From positions 83,312 through 147,311 of the forward strand of contig NZ_NSKE01000009.1 in NCBI RefSeq assembly GCF_002287075.1: 64,000 bases of DNA. Reading direction: 5' to 3'. Shown in pieces: positions 46,831 through 56,883 of this stretch (position 1 is the first letter of the stretch; every line of letters starts with the position of its first letter). The notes below the pieces were generated by a model, which ran no database searches, had not been told where the DNA came from, and saw nothing but the letters and a program-made list of their open reading frames with translations. The stretch is from Fodinibius salipaludis (GTDB lineage Bacteria; Bacteroidota; Rhodothermia; Balneolales; Balneolaceae). Both the position numbers and the translations under genes were made by a program.

Positions 46831-47379
46831 ATGAGATTTTTTAGAAAATCATCTTTTCTGCTGTTTATACTACTCATTTCTTCAGCACTTATTATTCAAA
46901 GCTGTGATGATAAGAACAACCGTCCAACCGGACCGGATTACAGCAATGTACCTGAACCCTATAACATTTCGAATGCTGATACAACGTACACCAAAGAAGG
47001 TGGGGTTGAGATTTATGTGATCGAAGAGGGAGAATGCCCCGGCGGTAATGAAGAATTTTGTACGGTTACCCCTCGTGATCAAATAGGTGTAAGGTATACA
47101 GGACGTATTTTTGAAGAAGGAACTATTTTTGAAAGTACTTTTGCTGATAGTAATACCACGTCTGCCCTTATCACAAATCTAACTTCCAATTCAACACAGC
47201 AACAACAAGCACAAATTGAAGGGTTTCGACGAGGCCTGTTAGGGATGAAAGAGGGTGAAAAAAGAGTCATTGTTGTCCCACCATCATTGGGATATGATAA
47301 CAGCCGACCGGGTGTTAACGGTATGGATCTACGGGACGAAACTCTTCGTTACGATGTAGAACTAACTGGTATCCGATAA
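46831..47379 (+). CDS. FKBP-type peptidyl-prolyl isomerase, lipoprotein
   Basis: 182 residues. Leader with lipobox ALIIQSC (Cys25), a short linker, then an FKBP domain: IGVRYTGRIFEEGTIFEST, EGFRRGLLGMKEGEKRVIVVPPSLGYDNSRPG and LRYDVELTGI. A Gln-rich stretch (NSTQQQQAQIEG) widens the loop before the active-site part. Probable folding helper at the outer membrane. Converges with alr, 15 nt between. Confidence 0.92.
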   Translation: MRFFRKSSFLLFILLISSALIIQSCDDKNNRPTGPDYSNVPEPYNISNADTTYTKEGGVEIYVIEEGECPGGNEEFCTVTPRDQIGVRYTGRIFEEGTIFESTFADSNTTSALITNLTSNSTQQQQAQIEGFRRGLLGMKEGEKRVIVVPPSLGYDNSRPGVNGMDLRDETLRYDVELTGIR

Positions 47380-47394
47380 ACCAAGTTGCTATCT

Positions 47395-48459
47395 CTATAA
47401 AATATATTCCCTCGGAATCTTGGGATTGATACTTGTCAATATTTCATAAGGAATGGTATTTATTTTTGACGCCCAATCCCGTGCATTATTCTTAGCATAA
47501 AGTAACTTAACAGGGGTTTCAGGCTTATACTGATTATCCCCCAGAAAGACCATGCAATAGTTCATTGTTACAGTCCCCACCAGCGGATAGATTTTTCCAT
47601 CAATACATACCGTCAATTCTTCGGATAAACTCCGCTTGAGACCATCGTCATACCCCACGGGGATAACTCCTAAATTTCCGGCTGCAGGAGCCTGCCATGT
47701 TGCCCCATAACTTACCGTGCTCTGCGCATTAATCGGCTTTATTTGTACGAGCTTTGATTTCCACTCAAGTATGGGACTAATTCCATCAATACCTGTTTTG
47801 CCGGGTGCATAACCATAAAGTCCAATACCCAGGCGAACCATATCATACTGCTCATTTGAATAAAAAGCGGTAGCACCGGTATTAGCAATATGAGCTGAAA
47901 GTTCTTTGGGAAACTGCCTTCGTATATTTGTAAATAGACGATGCTGTTCGGTAACAAAATCCGATCCGGGGCTATCTGCTGTAGCAAAATGACTATACAA
48001 ACCGGTGCAAAATAGATTTTGATTTTCCTCCACCAATGTCAGAACGCGCTCCGCCTCTTCAGGGTCAAATCCCAAACGTCCCATGCCGGTATCAAAATTG
48101 AGGTGATATGAAGTCCCATTGGGCAGCCAATCGAAATGTTCTTTGGCACTCACCGTAGCCGTCAAATTATGCACCCTGTACTGTGATGCTGTTGTTTTCT
48201 GCGGAACTTCGAAAACGAGAATAGGCTTTGTTATATCTTGCTTCCGCAGCTCGATGCCTTCATGGATATCATTAACGGCAAAAGCATCTACCATGGGCTC
48301 CAACGTACCAGCTACCTCTACAGATCCATGACCGTAAGCATCGGCCTTTACTACAGACATGACACGAGTGTCTTCATCTAAATAAGAGCGTAGCGTTCGT
48401 AAGTTTTGCTTGAGCTGTGAAAGATTAATTTCAACTATTGAATTCGATTTCTGAATCAT
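47395..48459 (-). CDS. alr: Alanine racemase
   Basis: 354 residues. Makes D-alanine for peptidoglycan. VEINLSQLKQNLRTLR, MSVVKADAYGHGS with the PLP Lys38, FDTGMGRLGF, ANTGATAFY, VRLGIGLYGYAPG, SYGATW with the catalytic Tyr, and VGTVTMNYCMV. Slightly short (usually 360-375). The phytoene-dehydrogenase-like gene lies 4 nt upstream on the same strand. Confidence 0.96.
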   Translation of the reverse strand: MIQKSNSIVEINLSQLKQNLRTLRSYLDEDTRVMSVVKADAYGHGSVEVAGTLEPMVDAFAVNDIHEGIELRKQDITKPILVFEVPQKTTASQYRVHNLTATVSAKEHFDWLPNGTSYHLNFDTGMGRLGFDPEEAERVLTLVEENQNLFCTGLYSHFATADSPGSDFVTEQHRLFTNIRRQFPKELSAHIANTGATAFYSNEQYDMVRLGIGLYGYAPGKTGIDGISPILEWKSKLVQIKPINAQSTVSYGATWQAPAAGNLGVIPVGYDDGLKRSLSEELTVCIDGKIYPLVGTVTMNYCMVFLGDNQYKPETPVKLLYAKNNARDWASKINTIPYEILTSINPKIPREYIL

Positions 48460-48463
48460 ACCA

Positions 48464-50062
48464 TTAAAAATTGAACCAGGATTTCTTTTTATCTTTCAAA
48501 ATTACGTTTGCAGCATTGTAACCCGCTGCACCAAAAACGCCCCCTCCCGGATGACATGATGCCGATGATAAATACAAATTCTCTATGGGCGTTTTATACT
48601 CACTCATCTCAGGAATAGGACGAAACATAAACATCTGATCAAAACTCATCTCTACGTGCATTACATTACCACGCAACAACCCATGCTTTCGTTCAATATC
48701 AAGGGGTGATTGTATATACCAATCGATGAGCTTGTCATCCATATTGGGTGCATAGCGCGTAACCACATCATAAATTTTTTGAGCTTCCCGTTCCCGAATA
48801 TCATCCCAGTGTAAGCCATCCTGTAACTCATAGGGATGCCACTGCGCCCACGCAAAAAGGGTATGTCCCCCGCTTGGTGCCACATCAGGATCAATCTGCG
48901 AAAATGTCATTGCCAGCACCGCTGGATCCGTTGGAGGCCTTTTCTGTAGGTAATCGCCAATCGCATTGTTCATATACTGAACCGATGGCGCCAACAGCTG
49001 CATTCCGTTATGGATATAGGGATCATCAGGACAGGCGGTATAGCGAGGCAGCTCCTCCACGGCACAGCGAACAACCATCCCAAAACCATTACCGACATTG
49101 ATATCCTCCACCTTTGCATAGGTAGAACTGGGAAGGTGGTCACGGCCTACCAGTTTCATCATGGTCGTTTGCACGTGAGCATTTGAAATGATAGTATCGG
49201 CTCGATATTCTTCTCCTTCTGTCAGAACACCCAGTGCTTTTCCATCTTCAATAATAATTTCTTCAACAGGAGATCCGGTAATAATTTCTCCGCCATGTGC
49301 TTCAATTAATCGTGCCATCGCCTGTGTTAACATACCACTGCCTCCACGCGGATGCTTGGCTCCACTCTGGTGCAACATCGACTGCCAGCCGGCAAAATCG
49401 CCCGTAGCGGGATGATCGGGCGTAGGCCCCGACTGTGCCGCAAACCAGGTCAATGCCGCCTTCATATGCGGATTTTCAAACGCATCATCAACCACTTTCC
49501 CGTAACTACTCAGTATTTTCTGAAGACCGCCAAGCTGTTTCCCTTTTTCGAACATTCCTCCATCACGAATCTGTCCCTTGGCAACCTCGGTAACAATATT
49601 TTTTCCGCTGGGCGGAACCATAAATGCTTTTAAAACCCCCTTGTTGATGCGTCCCCAGAATTCCACAAACTCCCGATAATTCTCAACATCTTCGGGTGCT
49701 ACCTTGGCAATGGAATCCAAGGTACGTTCCAGATCCTTAAAAAAATGGATTACGTCCCCTCCCTCCGGCACCGGGTACGACATAATGGGATCCATCTCAA
49801 TGTACTCCAACCCATACTTTTCCAGCTCGAGCTCTTCCAAAATTCCGGTCTGATGAATCATAATATGAACAGATGACCCAACATCCATCCGAAAACCCTG
49901 CGGATATTTCTCTGATTTGAACATCGTCTCGGTACTCACCGCCCCTCCCAGTTGATCCTGACGCTCAATCACTTTCACAGAGTAGCCTTCTTTGGCCAAA
50001 TAGCAACCTGTAACCAGGCCATTATGTCCTGAACCTATAATTATAACATCTTGTTTAGGCAT
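48464..50062 (-). CDS. NAD(P)/FAD-dependent oxidoreductase, PYROXD2/phytoene desaturase-like
   Basis: 532 residues. FAD-binding Rossmann motif VIIGSGHNGLVTGCYLAKEGYSVKVIERQDQLGG at the N-terminus, then GFRMDVGSSVHIM, ARLIEAHGGEIITGSPVEEIII and the C-terminal LYLSSASCHPGGGVFGAAGYNAA. This pattern is that of the PYROXD2 branch of the phytoene-desaturase superfamily. No carotenoid genes are close by, so the substrate is open. Precedes alr on the same strand. Confidence 0.88.
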   Translation of the reverse strand: MPKQDVIIIGSGHNGLVTGCYLAKEGYSVKVIERQDQLGGAVSTETMFKSEKYPQGFRMDVGSSVHIMIHQTGILEELELEKYGLEYIEMDPIMSYPVPEGGDVIHFFKDLERTLDSIAKVAPEDVENYREFVEFWGRINKGVLKAFMVPPSGKNIVTEVAKGQIRDGGMFEKGKQLGGLQKILSSYGKVVDDAFENPHMKAALTWFAAQSGPTPDHPATGDFAGWQSMLHQSGAKHPRGGSGMLTQAMARLIEAHGGEIITGSPVEEIIIEDGKALGVLTEGEEYRADTIISNAHVQTTMMKLVGRDHLPSSTYAKVEDINVGNGFGMVVRCAVEELPRYTACPDDPYIHNGMQLLAPSVQYMNNAIGDYLQKRPPTDPAVLAMTFSQIDPDVAPSGGHTLFAWAQWHPYELQDGLHWDDIREREAQKIYDVVTRYAPNMDDKLIDWYIQSPLDIERKHGLLRGNVMHVEMSFDQMFMFRPIPEMSEYKTPIENLYLSSASCHPGGGVFGAAGYNAANVILKDKKKSWFNF

Positions 50063-50169
50063 TGTTTATAACACTCAGTTTTAATAACATACTTCAAAAT
50101 TTTACGTACAGGGTTTAACAATTCATCACCATAATTAATTCTGAAACAACATACTTGGTTTAAAATTAT

Positions 50170-51960
50170 ATGAATTTTTTCAAAACACTTATTGCCGCAA
50201 CACTGGGTACACTTATCGCACTGCTGCTTATTTTCTTTGTTGGCATTATCACCATTTCAACGAGCTCACAGCAGCCCGAGCCATATATCCAAAGTAATTC
50301 CATTCTAAAAATTTCTCTTAGTGGGATGCTACCCAGCCAGGATTCACAGAATCCATTGGATCAACTGTTAAATCAGTCAAACAATGATAAGGTCTCCCTG
50401 GAAACATTGAAAGAAAATTTAGCCAAGGCCCAAGTTCATGATAATGTCGAAGGCATCTGGCTTGAAATTGATTTTATGAGTGAAAGCTGGGCAAATCTCC
50501 AAGAGGCACACCGGCTAATAAGTGCTTTTCGTGACAGTTCTGACAAGTTCATATACGCCAGCACCAACGACCTCGGTTATAACGAGAAAGGATATTATTT
50601 AGCCACGGCAACCGACTCTGTTTTTGCTCCGCCGGAAACATTCTTCGAGTTCGATGGATTTTTCAGCCAGGTGACATTTTTCGATGGAATGTTTGAAAAG
50701 CTGGGTATAGATGCCGAAGTCATCCGGCACGGTAAATATAAAGGAGCCGTTGAACCCTTCTTCCGAAAAGATCTATCCGATGAGAATGAATATCAATTAA
50801 CCCAGATATTGAACCAAACAAGTACCACCTTTTTGGATGCGGTAAGTGCCAAAACCGGTCATTCTACCGAAGAGCTAAACCAATTGCTAAACCGACAACC
50901 TAACTTGACAACACAGTTCGGTTTCGAAAATCAGCTTATAGATTCTCTGGTCTATACGGATGAGTTAGTTGCCCATATGAAAAACAGAATAGGCCTTGAT
51001 GAAAGTGCCTCTATTAAGACCGTAGACTTTGACCGTTATTCAAACGTCACCCCATCCTCAGCCGGACTTTCTACCCCGTCAACTTCAAATAAAATTGCGG
51101 TCATATATGCCAATGGCCCTATTATGCCGGATGTCGGTTCTAATTCACCATTTAACAATCAGTCACAGATTACCGTCGATTTTATAGAAGAACAGCTCGA
51201 AGAGATCCGCAAGGATGACGACATCAAAGCATTAGTACTGCGTATTAGCAGTCCGGGCGGTTCAGGTAGTACTTCTGATGCGATCTGGCGAAAGCTACAA
51301 GAAACCAAGAAAGAGATCCCGGTCATTGTTTCCATGGGGGGCGTTGCAGCTTCCGGCGGGTATTATATTGCCATGGCCGGCGATTCTATTGTTGCAGAAC
51401 CAACAACTATTACCGGATCCATAGGAGTATTCGGTACAAAATTTAATACCAAACAGTTAATGAATGAAAAGCTGGGTATTACCTTTGATGAGGTTAAAAC
51501 CCACGAACATGCTGACTGGCTACTACCTACACGGGAGTTTACGGCCTCCGAGGAGAAAGCATTTCAACAGTATATCGATAGCTTTTACCAAACTTTTATC
51601 ACCAAAGCGGCTGAGGGCCGAGACATGGAAGTTGATGAGATGGACGAACTTGCCCAGGGCCGTGTCTGGGTTGGGGCTGATGCCCATGAAAATGGTCTGG
51701 TGGATGAGTTAGGCGGCCTCGAAAAAGCACTGAGCTTAGCAGCTGAAAAAGCCGAAATCAGCGATTACAAAATCGCTAAATACCCTAAGGCTAAAACAAT
51801 TTACGAAATGTTTATGGGATCAGCTGCAACACAAGCCAAAGCCTTGCTACCTAACAGCTGGTTATTCTCTAACGAGATGCAAAACGTCGAACAACAGTTT
51901 TCTGTACTCAAACGTCGCGATGCATTAACATTATTTCCATACGAAATAAGTATTCAATAA
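50170..51960 (+). CDS. sppA: Signal peptide peptidase SppA, long (67K) type
   Basis: 596 residues, the double-domain form. N-terminal membrane anchor (TLIAATLGTLIALLLIFFVG), first domain with HGKYKGAVEPFFRKDLSDENE carrying the general-base Lys191, second domain with KALVLRISSPGGSGSTSDAIW and the nucleophile Ser395 in GGVAASGGYYIAMAGD. Degrades leftover signal peptides at the inner membrane. Confidence 0.95.
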   Translation: MNFFKTLIAATLGTLIALLLIFFVGIITISTSSQQPEPYIQSNSILKISLSGMLPSQDSQNPLDQLLNQSNNDKVSLETLKENLAKAQVHDNVEGIWLEIDFMSESWANLQEAHRLISAFRDSSDKFIYASTNDLGYNEKGYYLATATDSVFAPPETFFEFDGFFSQVTFFDGMFEKLGIDAEVIRHGKYKGAVEPFFRKDLSDENEYQLTQILNQTSTTFLDAVSAKTGHSTEELNQLLNRQPNLTTQFGFENQLIDSLVYTDELVAHMKNRIGLDESASIKTVDFDRYSNVTPSSAGLSTPSTSNKIAVIYANGPIMPDVGSNSPFNNQSQITVDFIEEQLEEIRKDDDIKALVLRISSPGGSGSTSDAIWRKLQETKKEIPVIVSMGGVAASGGYYIAMAGDSIVAEPTTITGSIGVFGTKFNTKQLMNEKLGITFDEVKTHEHADWLLPTREFTASEEKAFQQYIDSFYQTFITKAAEGRDMEVDEMDELAQGRVWVGADAHENGLVDELGGLEKALSLAAEKAEISDYKIAKYPKAKTIYEMFMGSAATQAKALLPNSWLFSNEMQNVEQQFSVLKRRDALTLFPYEISIQ

Positions 51961-51968
51961 TCACCGAC

Positions 51969-52823
51969 ATGGATATTGGTTCTTTTACGGTAGAAGTCCT
52001 GAGCGAAGGGCATTTTGAGCTTTTCAAAGATGGACATATTAACCGATCCGCGAGAACTTCACATTCGGGGTTAAAACCGAAAGATCCCAGCAATAGCCAC
52101 ACGGCTATGGTTGGGATCAATCCCATTTTAGTACAATCGGGCAACCAAAACATTCTGCTCGATACCGGCCTGGGTTGGGGATTGGATACAGGCAGCCAAT
52201 ATACGGACGTTTCCAACGTGTGCACTAATCTACGCATTTTCGGGGCAACACCCGAAGATATTACCCATGTTATCCTAACACATCTTCACTACGATCACGC
52301 CGCCGGTTCCTCTTTTACTAATGCGGAGGCAAAAACACAGCCTACATTCCCAAATGCCACCTACTACGTACACCAACAAGAATGGGACTTTGCTCTTGAA
52401 CAAAGTGAAGGCAAGCAACTTTCCTACAGCGAACGCTACCGTTTGGATGATTTTTACCGATTAGTCAGTGATGGCCGAGTCACCTTTTTATCGGATGATA
52501 GTACGGAAATCATGGAAGGTATTACTGTTGTAAAAACAGGTGGACATACGCCCGGACATCAAATTGTGATGCTCGAAAGCGGTGGTGAAAAAGCATACTA
52601 CCTGGGAGATTTACTGCCGAACGAATATCAGCTTAATGACTATAGCATGGAAAAAGCAGATATTTACAGTCTGGAAGCCAAGAAAAAGAAAGTTCAGCTT
52701 CTGCAACAAGCCTGTGATGAAAAAGCCCTGTTACTTTTCTATCACTCCGGGAATGGACAAGCAGGTCATCTGTTCAAAGATGAGGATAAAAAATATGTAT
52801 TGGCTAAACAGCTTCCCTTATAG
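51969..52823 (+). CDS. Metallo-beta-lactamase-fold hydrolase
   Basis: 284 residues. The metal-binding motif is THLHYDHAAGS (His105, His107, Asp109, His110), with GGHTPGHQIVML, YLGDLLPN and FYHSGNG supplying the later ligands. N-terminal GINPILVQSGNQNILLDTGLGWG is typical of the glyoxalase II/AHL-lactonase branch. Substrate cannot be told. Starts 8 nt after sppA; converges with rho (6 nt). Confidence 0.9.
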   Translation: MDIGSFTVEVLSEGHFELFKDGHINRSARTSHSGLKPKDPSNSHTAMVGINPILVQSGNQNILLDTGLGWGLDTGSQYTDVSNVCTNLRIFGATPEDITHVILTHLHYDHAAGSSFTNAEAKTQPTFPNATYYVHQQEWDFALEQSEGKQLSYSERYRLDDFYRLVSDGRVTFLSDDSTEIMEGITVVKTGGHTPGHQIVMLESGGEKAYYLGDLLPNEYQLNDYSMEKADIYSLEAKKKKVQLLQQACDEKALLLFYHSGNGQAGHLFKDEDKKYVLAKQLPL

Positions 52824-52829
52824 GGATTG

Positions 52830-54305
52830 CTATTTGTTCATGGAAAGCAAGAATTCTTCGTTGTCTTCGGTTCCCTTCATCTTATCAAGGACAAATTCCA
52901 TCGCTTCAAAGCTATTCATGCGGTTCAGGTAACGACGCAGGAGCACTACTTTCTCATGCTCCGCTTCCGGTACGATGAGCTCTTCGCGCCGTGTTCCACT
53001 CTTAAAGATATCCATTGCCGGATAAATTCTGCGCTCAGAAAGATTACGGTCGAGCACAATCTCCATGTTACCAGTACCTTTAAACTCCTCAAAGATAAGA
53101 TCGTCCATGCGAGAACCGGTCTGAACCAGCGCTGTAGCAAGAATGGAAAGGCTACCACCATTTTCAATATTACGAGCCGAGCTAAACAGCTGGCGTGGCG
53201 CTTTTAGTGCTTCTGAATCTATACCACCGGACATTGTTCGCCCCGACGACGGCTGACAAATGTTATATGCACGCGCCAATCTCGTGATAGAGTCCATTAG
53301 AACTAATACATCGTGGCCACTTTCTACAAGGCGCTTACTTTTTTCAAAAACGATCTCGGAAAGGCCGATATGATTTTCCGGTTTTTCATCAAAGGTGGAT
53401 GCTACCACTTCTGCATTTTCTACGCTCCGCTCCATTTCGGTTACTTCCTCCGGACGCTCGTCAATGAGCAGGATAATAATCTTTGTCTCAGGATTATTCT
53501 TATTGACAGCATTTGCGATATTACGCAGTATAGTCGTTTTACCCGTTTTTGGTTGTGCTACAATGAGGCCACGCTGTCCCTTCCCCATCGGTGCAAACAG
53601 ATCCAAAGATCGTGTAGTATATTCTGACGGGCTATGCTCCAGCTTGAAGCGTTCTTCGGGATAAATCGGCATAAGGTCTTCAAAATCCTCACGATTATCC
53701 ATGTCATGAGGAATTTTTCCATTTACCCCATCCACACGCAGAAGGGCAAAATATCGCTCTCCTACTTTTGGCGGACGGATAATTCCAATCACACAATCCC
53801 CTTGCCGAAGTCGAAAACGCTTTATCTGGGAAGGTGATACATAAATATCATCGGGACTGGCCTTGTAATTATAATTCACCGAACGTAGAAACCCATACCC
53901 ATCGGGCAAGATTTCGAGCGTCCCCTCCTGTATCAGATATGGCCCCAACTTCGGCTGAATTTCAGCCAACCGCTCATCAAGTGTTGGTGCATCCGATTCC
54001 GGCAAGATATCGTGGACACTTTTTTTCTTCTTTTTCTTGCCCCGATTATTGTCAGAATGCCCGGAATTATTTCGGCTATTGTTATTATTAGACGGTTGAT
54101 CATTGGAATCCGTATCCAACTCTCCCCGAGCTCTCGCTTTATCACGTACTGATTGTGTAATACGATTGATCAATTCTTGCTTTCGCAAGTCTGAAACCGA
54201 ACTTAATCCCTGTTCGCGGGCTAAATAACGAAGTTCCTTAACTGTTTTTTCCTGAAGAGTATCTATTTCTTCAAGAGAAACTCCATCGGTTTGGTAATCC
54301 GACAT
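52830..54305 (-). CDS. rho: Transcription termination factor Rho
   Basis: 491 residues. RNA-dependent hexameric ATPase that ends transcription. N-terminal SAP-like Rho_N ([24 protein letters not shown], about 19-50), then an Asn/Ser/Lys-rich disordered insert (about 62-95, [18 protein letters not shown] then RGKKKKKK), the OB-fold RNA-binding part ([16 protein letters not shown]), Walker [13 protein letters not shown], Walker [16 protein letters not shown], and [13 protein letters not shown]. Low-complexity inserts at this place are known in Bacteroidota Rho. Confidence 0.97.
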   Translation of the reverse strand: MSDYQTDGVSLEEIDTLQEKTVKELRYLAREQGLSSVSDLRKQELINRITQSVRDKARARGELDTDSNDQPSNNNNSRNNSGHSDNNRGKKKKKKSVHDILPESDAPTLDERLAEIQPKLGPYLIQEGTLEILPDGYGFLRSVNYNYKASPDDIYVSPSQIKRFRLRQGDCVIGIIRPPKVGERYFALLRVDGVNGKIPHDMDNREDFEDLMPIYPEERFKLEHSPSEYTTRSLDLFAPMGKGQRGLIVAQPKTGKTTILRNIANAVNKNNPETKIIILLIDERPEEVTEMERSVENAEVVASTFDEKPENHIGLSEIVFEKSKRLVESGHDVLVLMDSITRLARAYNICQPSSGRTMSGGIDSEALKAPRQLFSSARNIENGGSLSILATALVQTGSRMDDLIFEEFKGTGNMEIVLDRNLSERRIYPAMDIFKSGTRREELIVPEAEHEKVVLLRRYLNRMNSFEAMEFVLDKMKGTEDNEEFLLSMNK

Positions 54306-54433
54306 AATCTTCTTCTATCTATTTAAATATGAAAATGGGTTACGATGAATAAAATGATCCTATAATCTTTTGTCAGAAGCTGTAGAGAATAGATCTACGC
54401 TGTAAAAAGGGAGCAAATTCAGGTAGATATGAA

Positions 54434-55714
54434 TTATTGGTTTAAAGCAAAAGTTGAAACCCAGTCCCGAACTGTTTCATAAAAGTAAAAACTTCCTGAA
54501 AAAATTACTAATTCCGAATCAAAATCGTCTTGCATCAATTCTTTTCGATTTTCATCAGAAGCAGGAAAGGGAATTGCCTTAGGCAACCACTGCTTAATAT
54601 CGTCAAAAGTTGCTGCCCGTTCAAGGCTTAACGGATAATAATAGATATTTTTGAATTCTAAAAATTCTGTCATCACTTCCTTTCGAATTTTATCTCTCAT
54701 CAGTGAGAGTACCAACGTAGCATTTTCAATATTCCCCACTGTGTTAACTGATTTTTTTAAAGCCTTTACGGCCTCTTGGTTATGCCCCCCGTCGAAATAC
54801 CACTGCTGACCATCAATAAGTCGTTCAAACCTTCCAAAGCCGGCATTAACACGCCTCAGGCCACTGGTAAAGTAGTCTTCTGTGATTATATACTTTTCTT
54901 TAATTATCGAACAAATTTTCCATACAATCGCAATATTTTTTGCCTGTATGGGCGAAATTAAATTGCTTGAAATATCCATTATTGTATCATTAACCGCTAA
55001 ACCGTAACGGCCGGGATTAAGACATTTCGGATTTAAATCATCAATTGTAAATAACGGGCACTCTTTCTGTTCGGCGATCTTAACAATTTCGTGTCGTGCT
55101 TTCTTAGGCAGATCTCCTATTATTACAGGACGGCCTTCTTTTATAATACCCGCCTTTTCTCGGGTGATATCAGTAATACTGTCTCCAAGGATATCGGTAT
55201 GATCCAGCGAAATGCTGGTTATCACACTTACCATAGGATCGATGATGTTAGTAGCATCTAACCGCCCGCCGAGTCCCACTTCAATACAAGCTACATCTAC
55301 TTTCGAACGTGCAAACCACCAAAAGGCAATGGCTGTACTTATCTCAAAATAGGTTAATGTATACTCTTCAATGTTATCAACATACGTATTGAAAAACACC
55401 AGAAGATCCTCATCTGAAATAACATCATCATTAACCCGAAAACGCTCGTTAAACGTAATAATATGCGGTGAGGTATACACTCCTACCTTATAGCCTCCCT
55501 CCTGCAATACAGAAGCCAATATATTGCATGTGCTCCCCTTTCCATTCGTGCCTCCCACATGGATAGAATCAAATTCTTTGTGTGGATTACCAATGACATC
55601 ACAAAAGTTTCTAAAACGGGATAAATCAAATTTCGCAGCAGAAGATCCCCGGGATTGAAATTTAGGTATGCTTTCGAGATACTCCTGAACGGATTTGGAA
55701 GAAGTAAAACGCAT
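54434..55714 (-). CDS. folC: Folylpolyglutamate / dihydrofolate synthase
   Basis: 426 residues. Mur-ligase family ATP-dependent enzyme adding glutamate to folates. Motifs: SIHVGGTNGKGSTCNILASVL (P-loop), GVYTSPHIITFNERFRVN, IEVGLGGRLDATNII, SLDHTDILGDSITDITREKAGIIKEG and WYFDGGHNQEAVKALKK. Standard length. Minus strand, divergent from pyrD. Confidence 0.95.
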   Translation of the reverse strand: MRFTSSKSVQEYLESIPKFQSRGSSAAKFDLSRFRNFCDVIGNPHKEFDSIHVGGTNGKGSTCNILASVLQEGGYKVGVYTSPHIITFNERFRVNDDVISDEDLLVFFNTYVDNIEEYTLTYFEISTAIAFWWFARSKVDVACIEVGLGGRLDATNIIDPMVSVITSISLDHTDILGDSITDITREKAGIIKEGRPVIIGDLPKKARHEIVKIAEQKECPLFTIDDLNPKCLNPGRYGLAVNDTIMDISSNLISPIQAKNIAIVWKICSIIKEKYIITEDYFTSGLRRVNAGFGRFERLIDGQQWYFDGGHNQEAVKALKKSVNTVGNIENATLVLSLMRDKIRKEVMTEFLEFKNIYYYPLSLERAATFDDIKQWLPKAIPFPASDENRKELMQDDFDSELVIFSGSFYFYETVRDWVSTFALNQ

Positions 55715-55797
55715 TACGCTTTAATTAATCGTTTTAATTTCGTTCTTAGAAAAAAGCTCTTTACTTTGCCGAGGCGAAATAGGGACAGTTCTATATT

Positions 55798-56883
55798 ATG
55801 ATTTATAATTCGTTGGTGAAATCACTTTTATTCAAGCTTGACGCTGAGCAAGCCCATTCTACCATTCACCGTTTTGCTGAGACAGCATCGGATAGTGGAA
55901 TGTTAAAAGCCCTGGCAAAGAGTATCTACAATTATCAATCTGCAAAATTAAGTCAACAAATATGGGGATTAACCTTTAGAAATCCTATTGGACTTGCCGC
56001 AGGTTTCGATAAAAATGGAGAAATTCCTGAAATTATGGAAGCCTTGGGCTTCGGCTTTGTAGAAATTGGCAGCATTACCGCCAATCCCAATACCGGAAAT
56101 CCCAAGCCCCGATCCTTTCGTCTGCCCAAGGACCGGGCAATTATCAACAGGATGGGATTGAATAATGACGGGGCTCAAACGGTCATAAAACGCCTGAAAA
56201 ATAAAGAGCTGTCCATACCACTGGGCGTTAATATTGCCAAAACACATGATCCCAAAATCATGGGCGATGCAGCCATTCAGGACTATGTACAAAGCTTCAA
56301 CGAGGCCAAAAAAGTAGCCGACTATATTACGGTCAATATTTCGTGTCCCAATACCGCAGAAGGCAAGACTTTTGAAGACCCCTCGGCTTTGGATGAGCTG
56401 CTGTCAGCCCTAAAAATACGTGATGATGCTCGCCTCGTACCCACAACCGTAAAATTTTCTTCTGATCTTACCAAAGATCAGCTGTTACAGCTCTTAGAAA
56501 TATGTGAAGACCATCGCATCCACGGATATGTCGCGTGCAACACTTCCTCGTCGCGTGAAGGCTTACAAACAAGTAAAGCAAAGCTTGACAATATTGGTCG
56601 CGGCGGTCTCAGCGGAAAGCCTATCGCCAACAAAAGTGTTCAAATTGTTGAATGGATCAGCGAAGCAACCAAAGGACAAAAGCCAATTATTGGCGTTGGC
56701 GGTATTGATAATTTCAGTACGGCCCTAAAGATGATATTAGCCGGAGCAGATTTACTACAGGTATATACCGGCCTTATTTACAAAGGACCCGGACTGGTCA
56801 AGTCAATCAACCGTCAGCTGTTACACGAGTTAGATGAGCTGAATATCAAATCCATCCATCAGCTGGTTAAAGCATTCGACTAA
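55798..56883 (+). CDS. pyrD: Dihydroorotate dehydrogenase (quinone), class 2
   Basis: 361 residues. Oxidises dihydroorotate to orotate in pyrimidine synthesis, passing electrons to quinone. N-terminal helix pair for membrane binding (LLFKLDAEQAHSTIHRFAE), NPIGLAAGFDKNGE, GFVEIGSITANPNTGNPKPR, INRMGLNNDG, TVNISCPNTAEGK with the catalytic Ser182 of class 2, GRGGLSGKPI and IGVGGIDNF. Its last 4 nt overlap the convergent TPR gene. Confidence 0.97.
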   Translation: MIYNSLVKSLLFKLDAEQAHSTIHRFAETASDSGMLKALAKSIYNYQSAKLSQQIWGLTFRNPIGLAAGFDKNGEIPEIMEALGFGFVEIGSITANPNTGNPKPRSFRLPKDRAIINRMGLNNDGAQTVIKRLKNKELSIPLGVNIAKTHDPKIMGDAAIQDYVQSFNEAKKVADYITVNISCPNTAEGKTFEDPSALDELLSALKIRDDARLVPTTVKFSSDLTKDQLLQLLEICEDHRIHGYVACNTSSSREGLQTSKAKLDNIGRGGLSGKPIANKSVQIVEWISEATKGQKPIIGVGGIDNFSTALKMILAGADLLQVYTGLIYKGPGLVKSINRQLLHELDELNIKSIHQLVKAFD

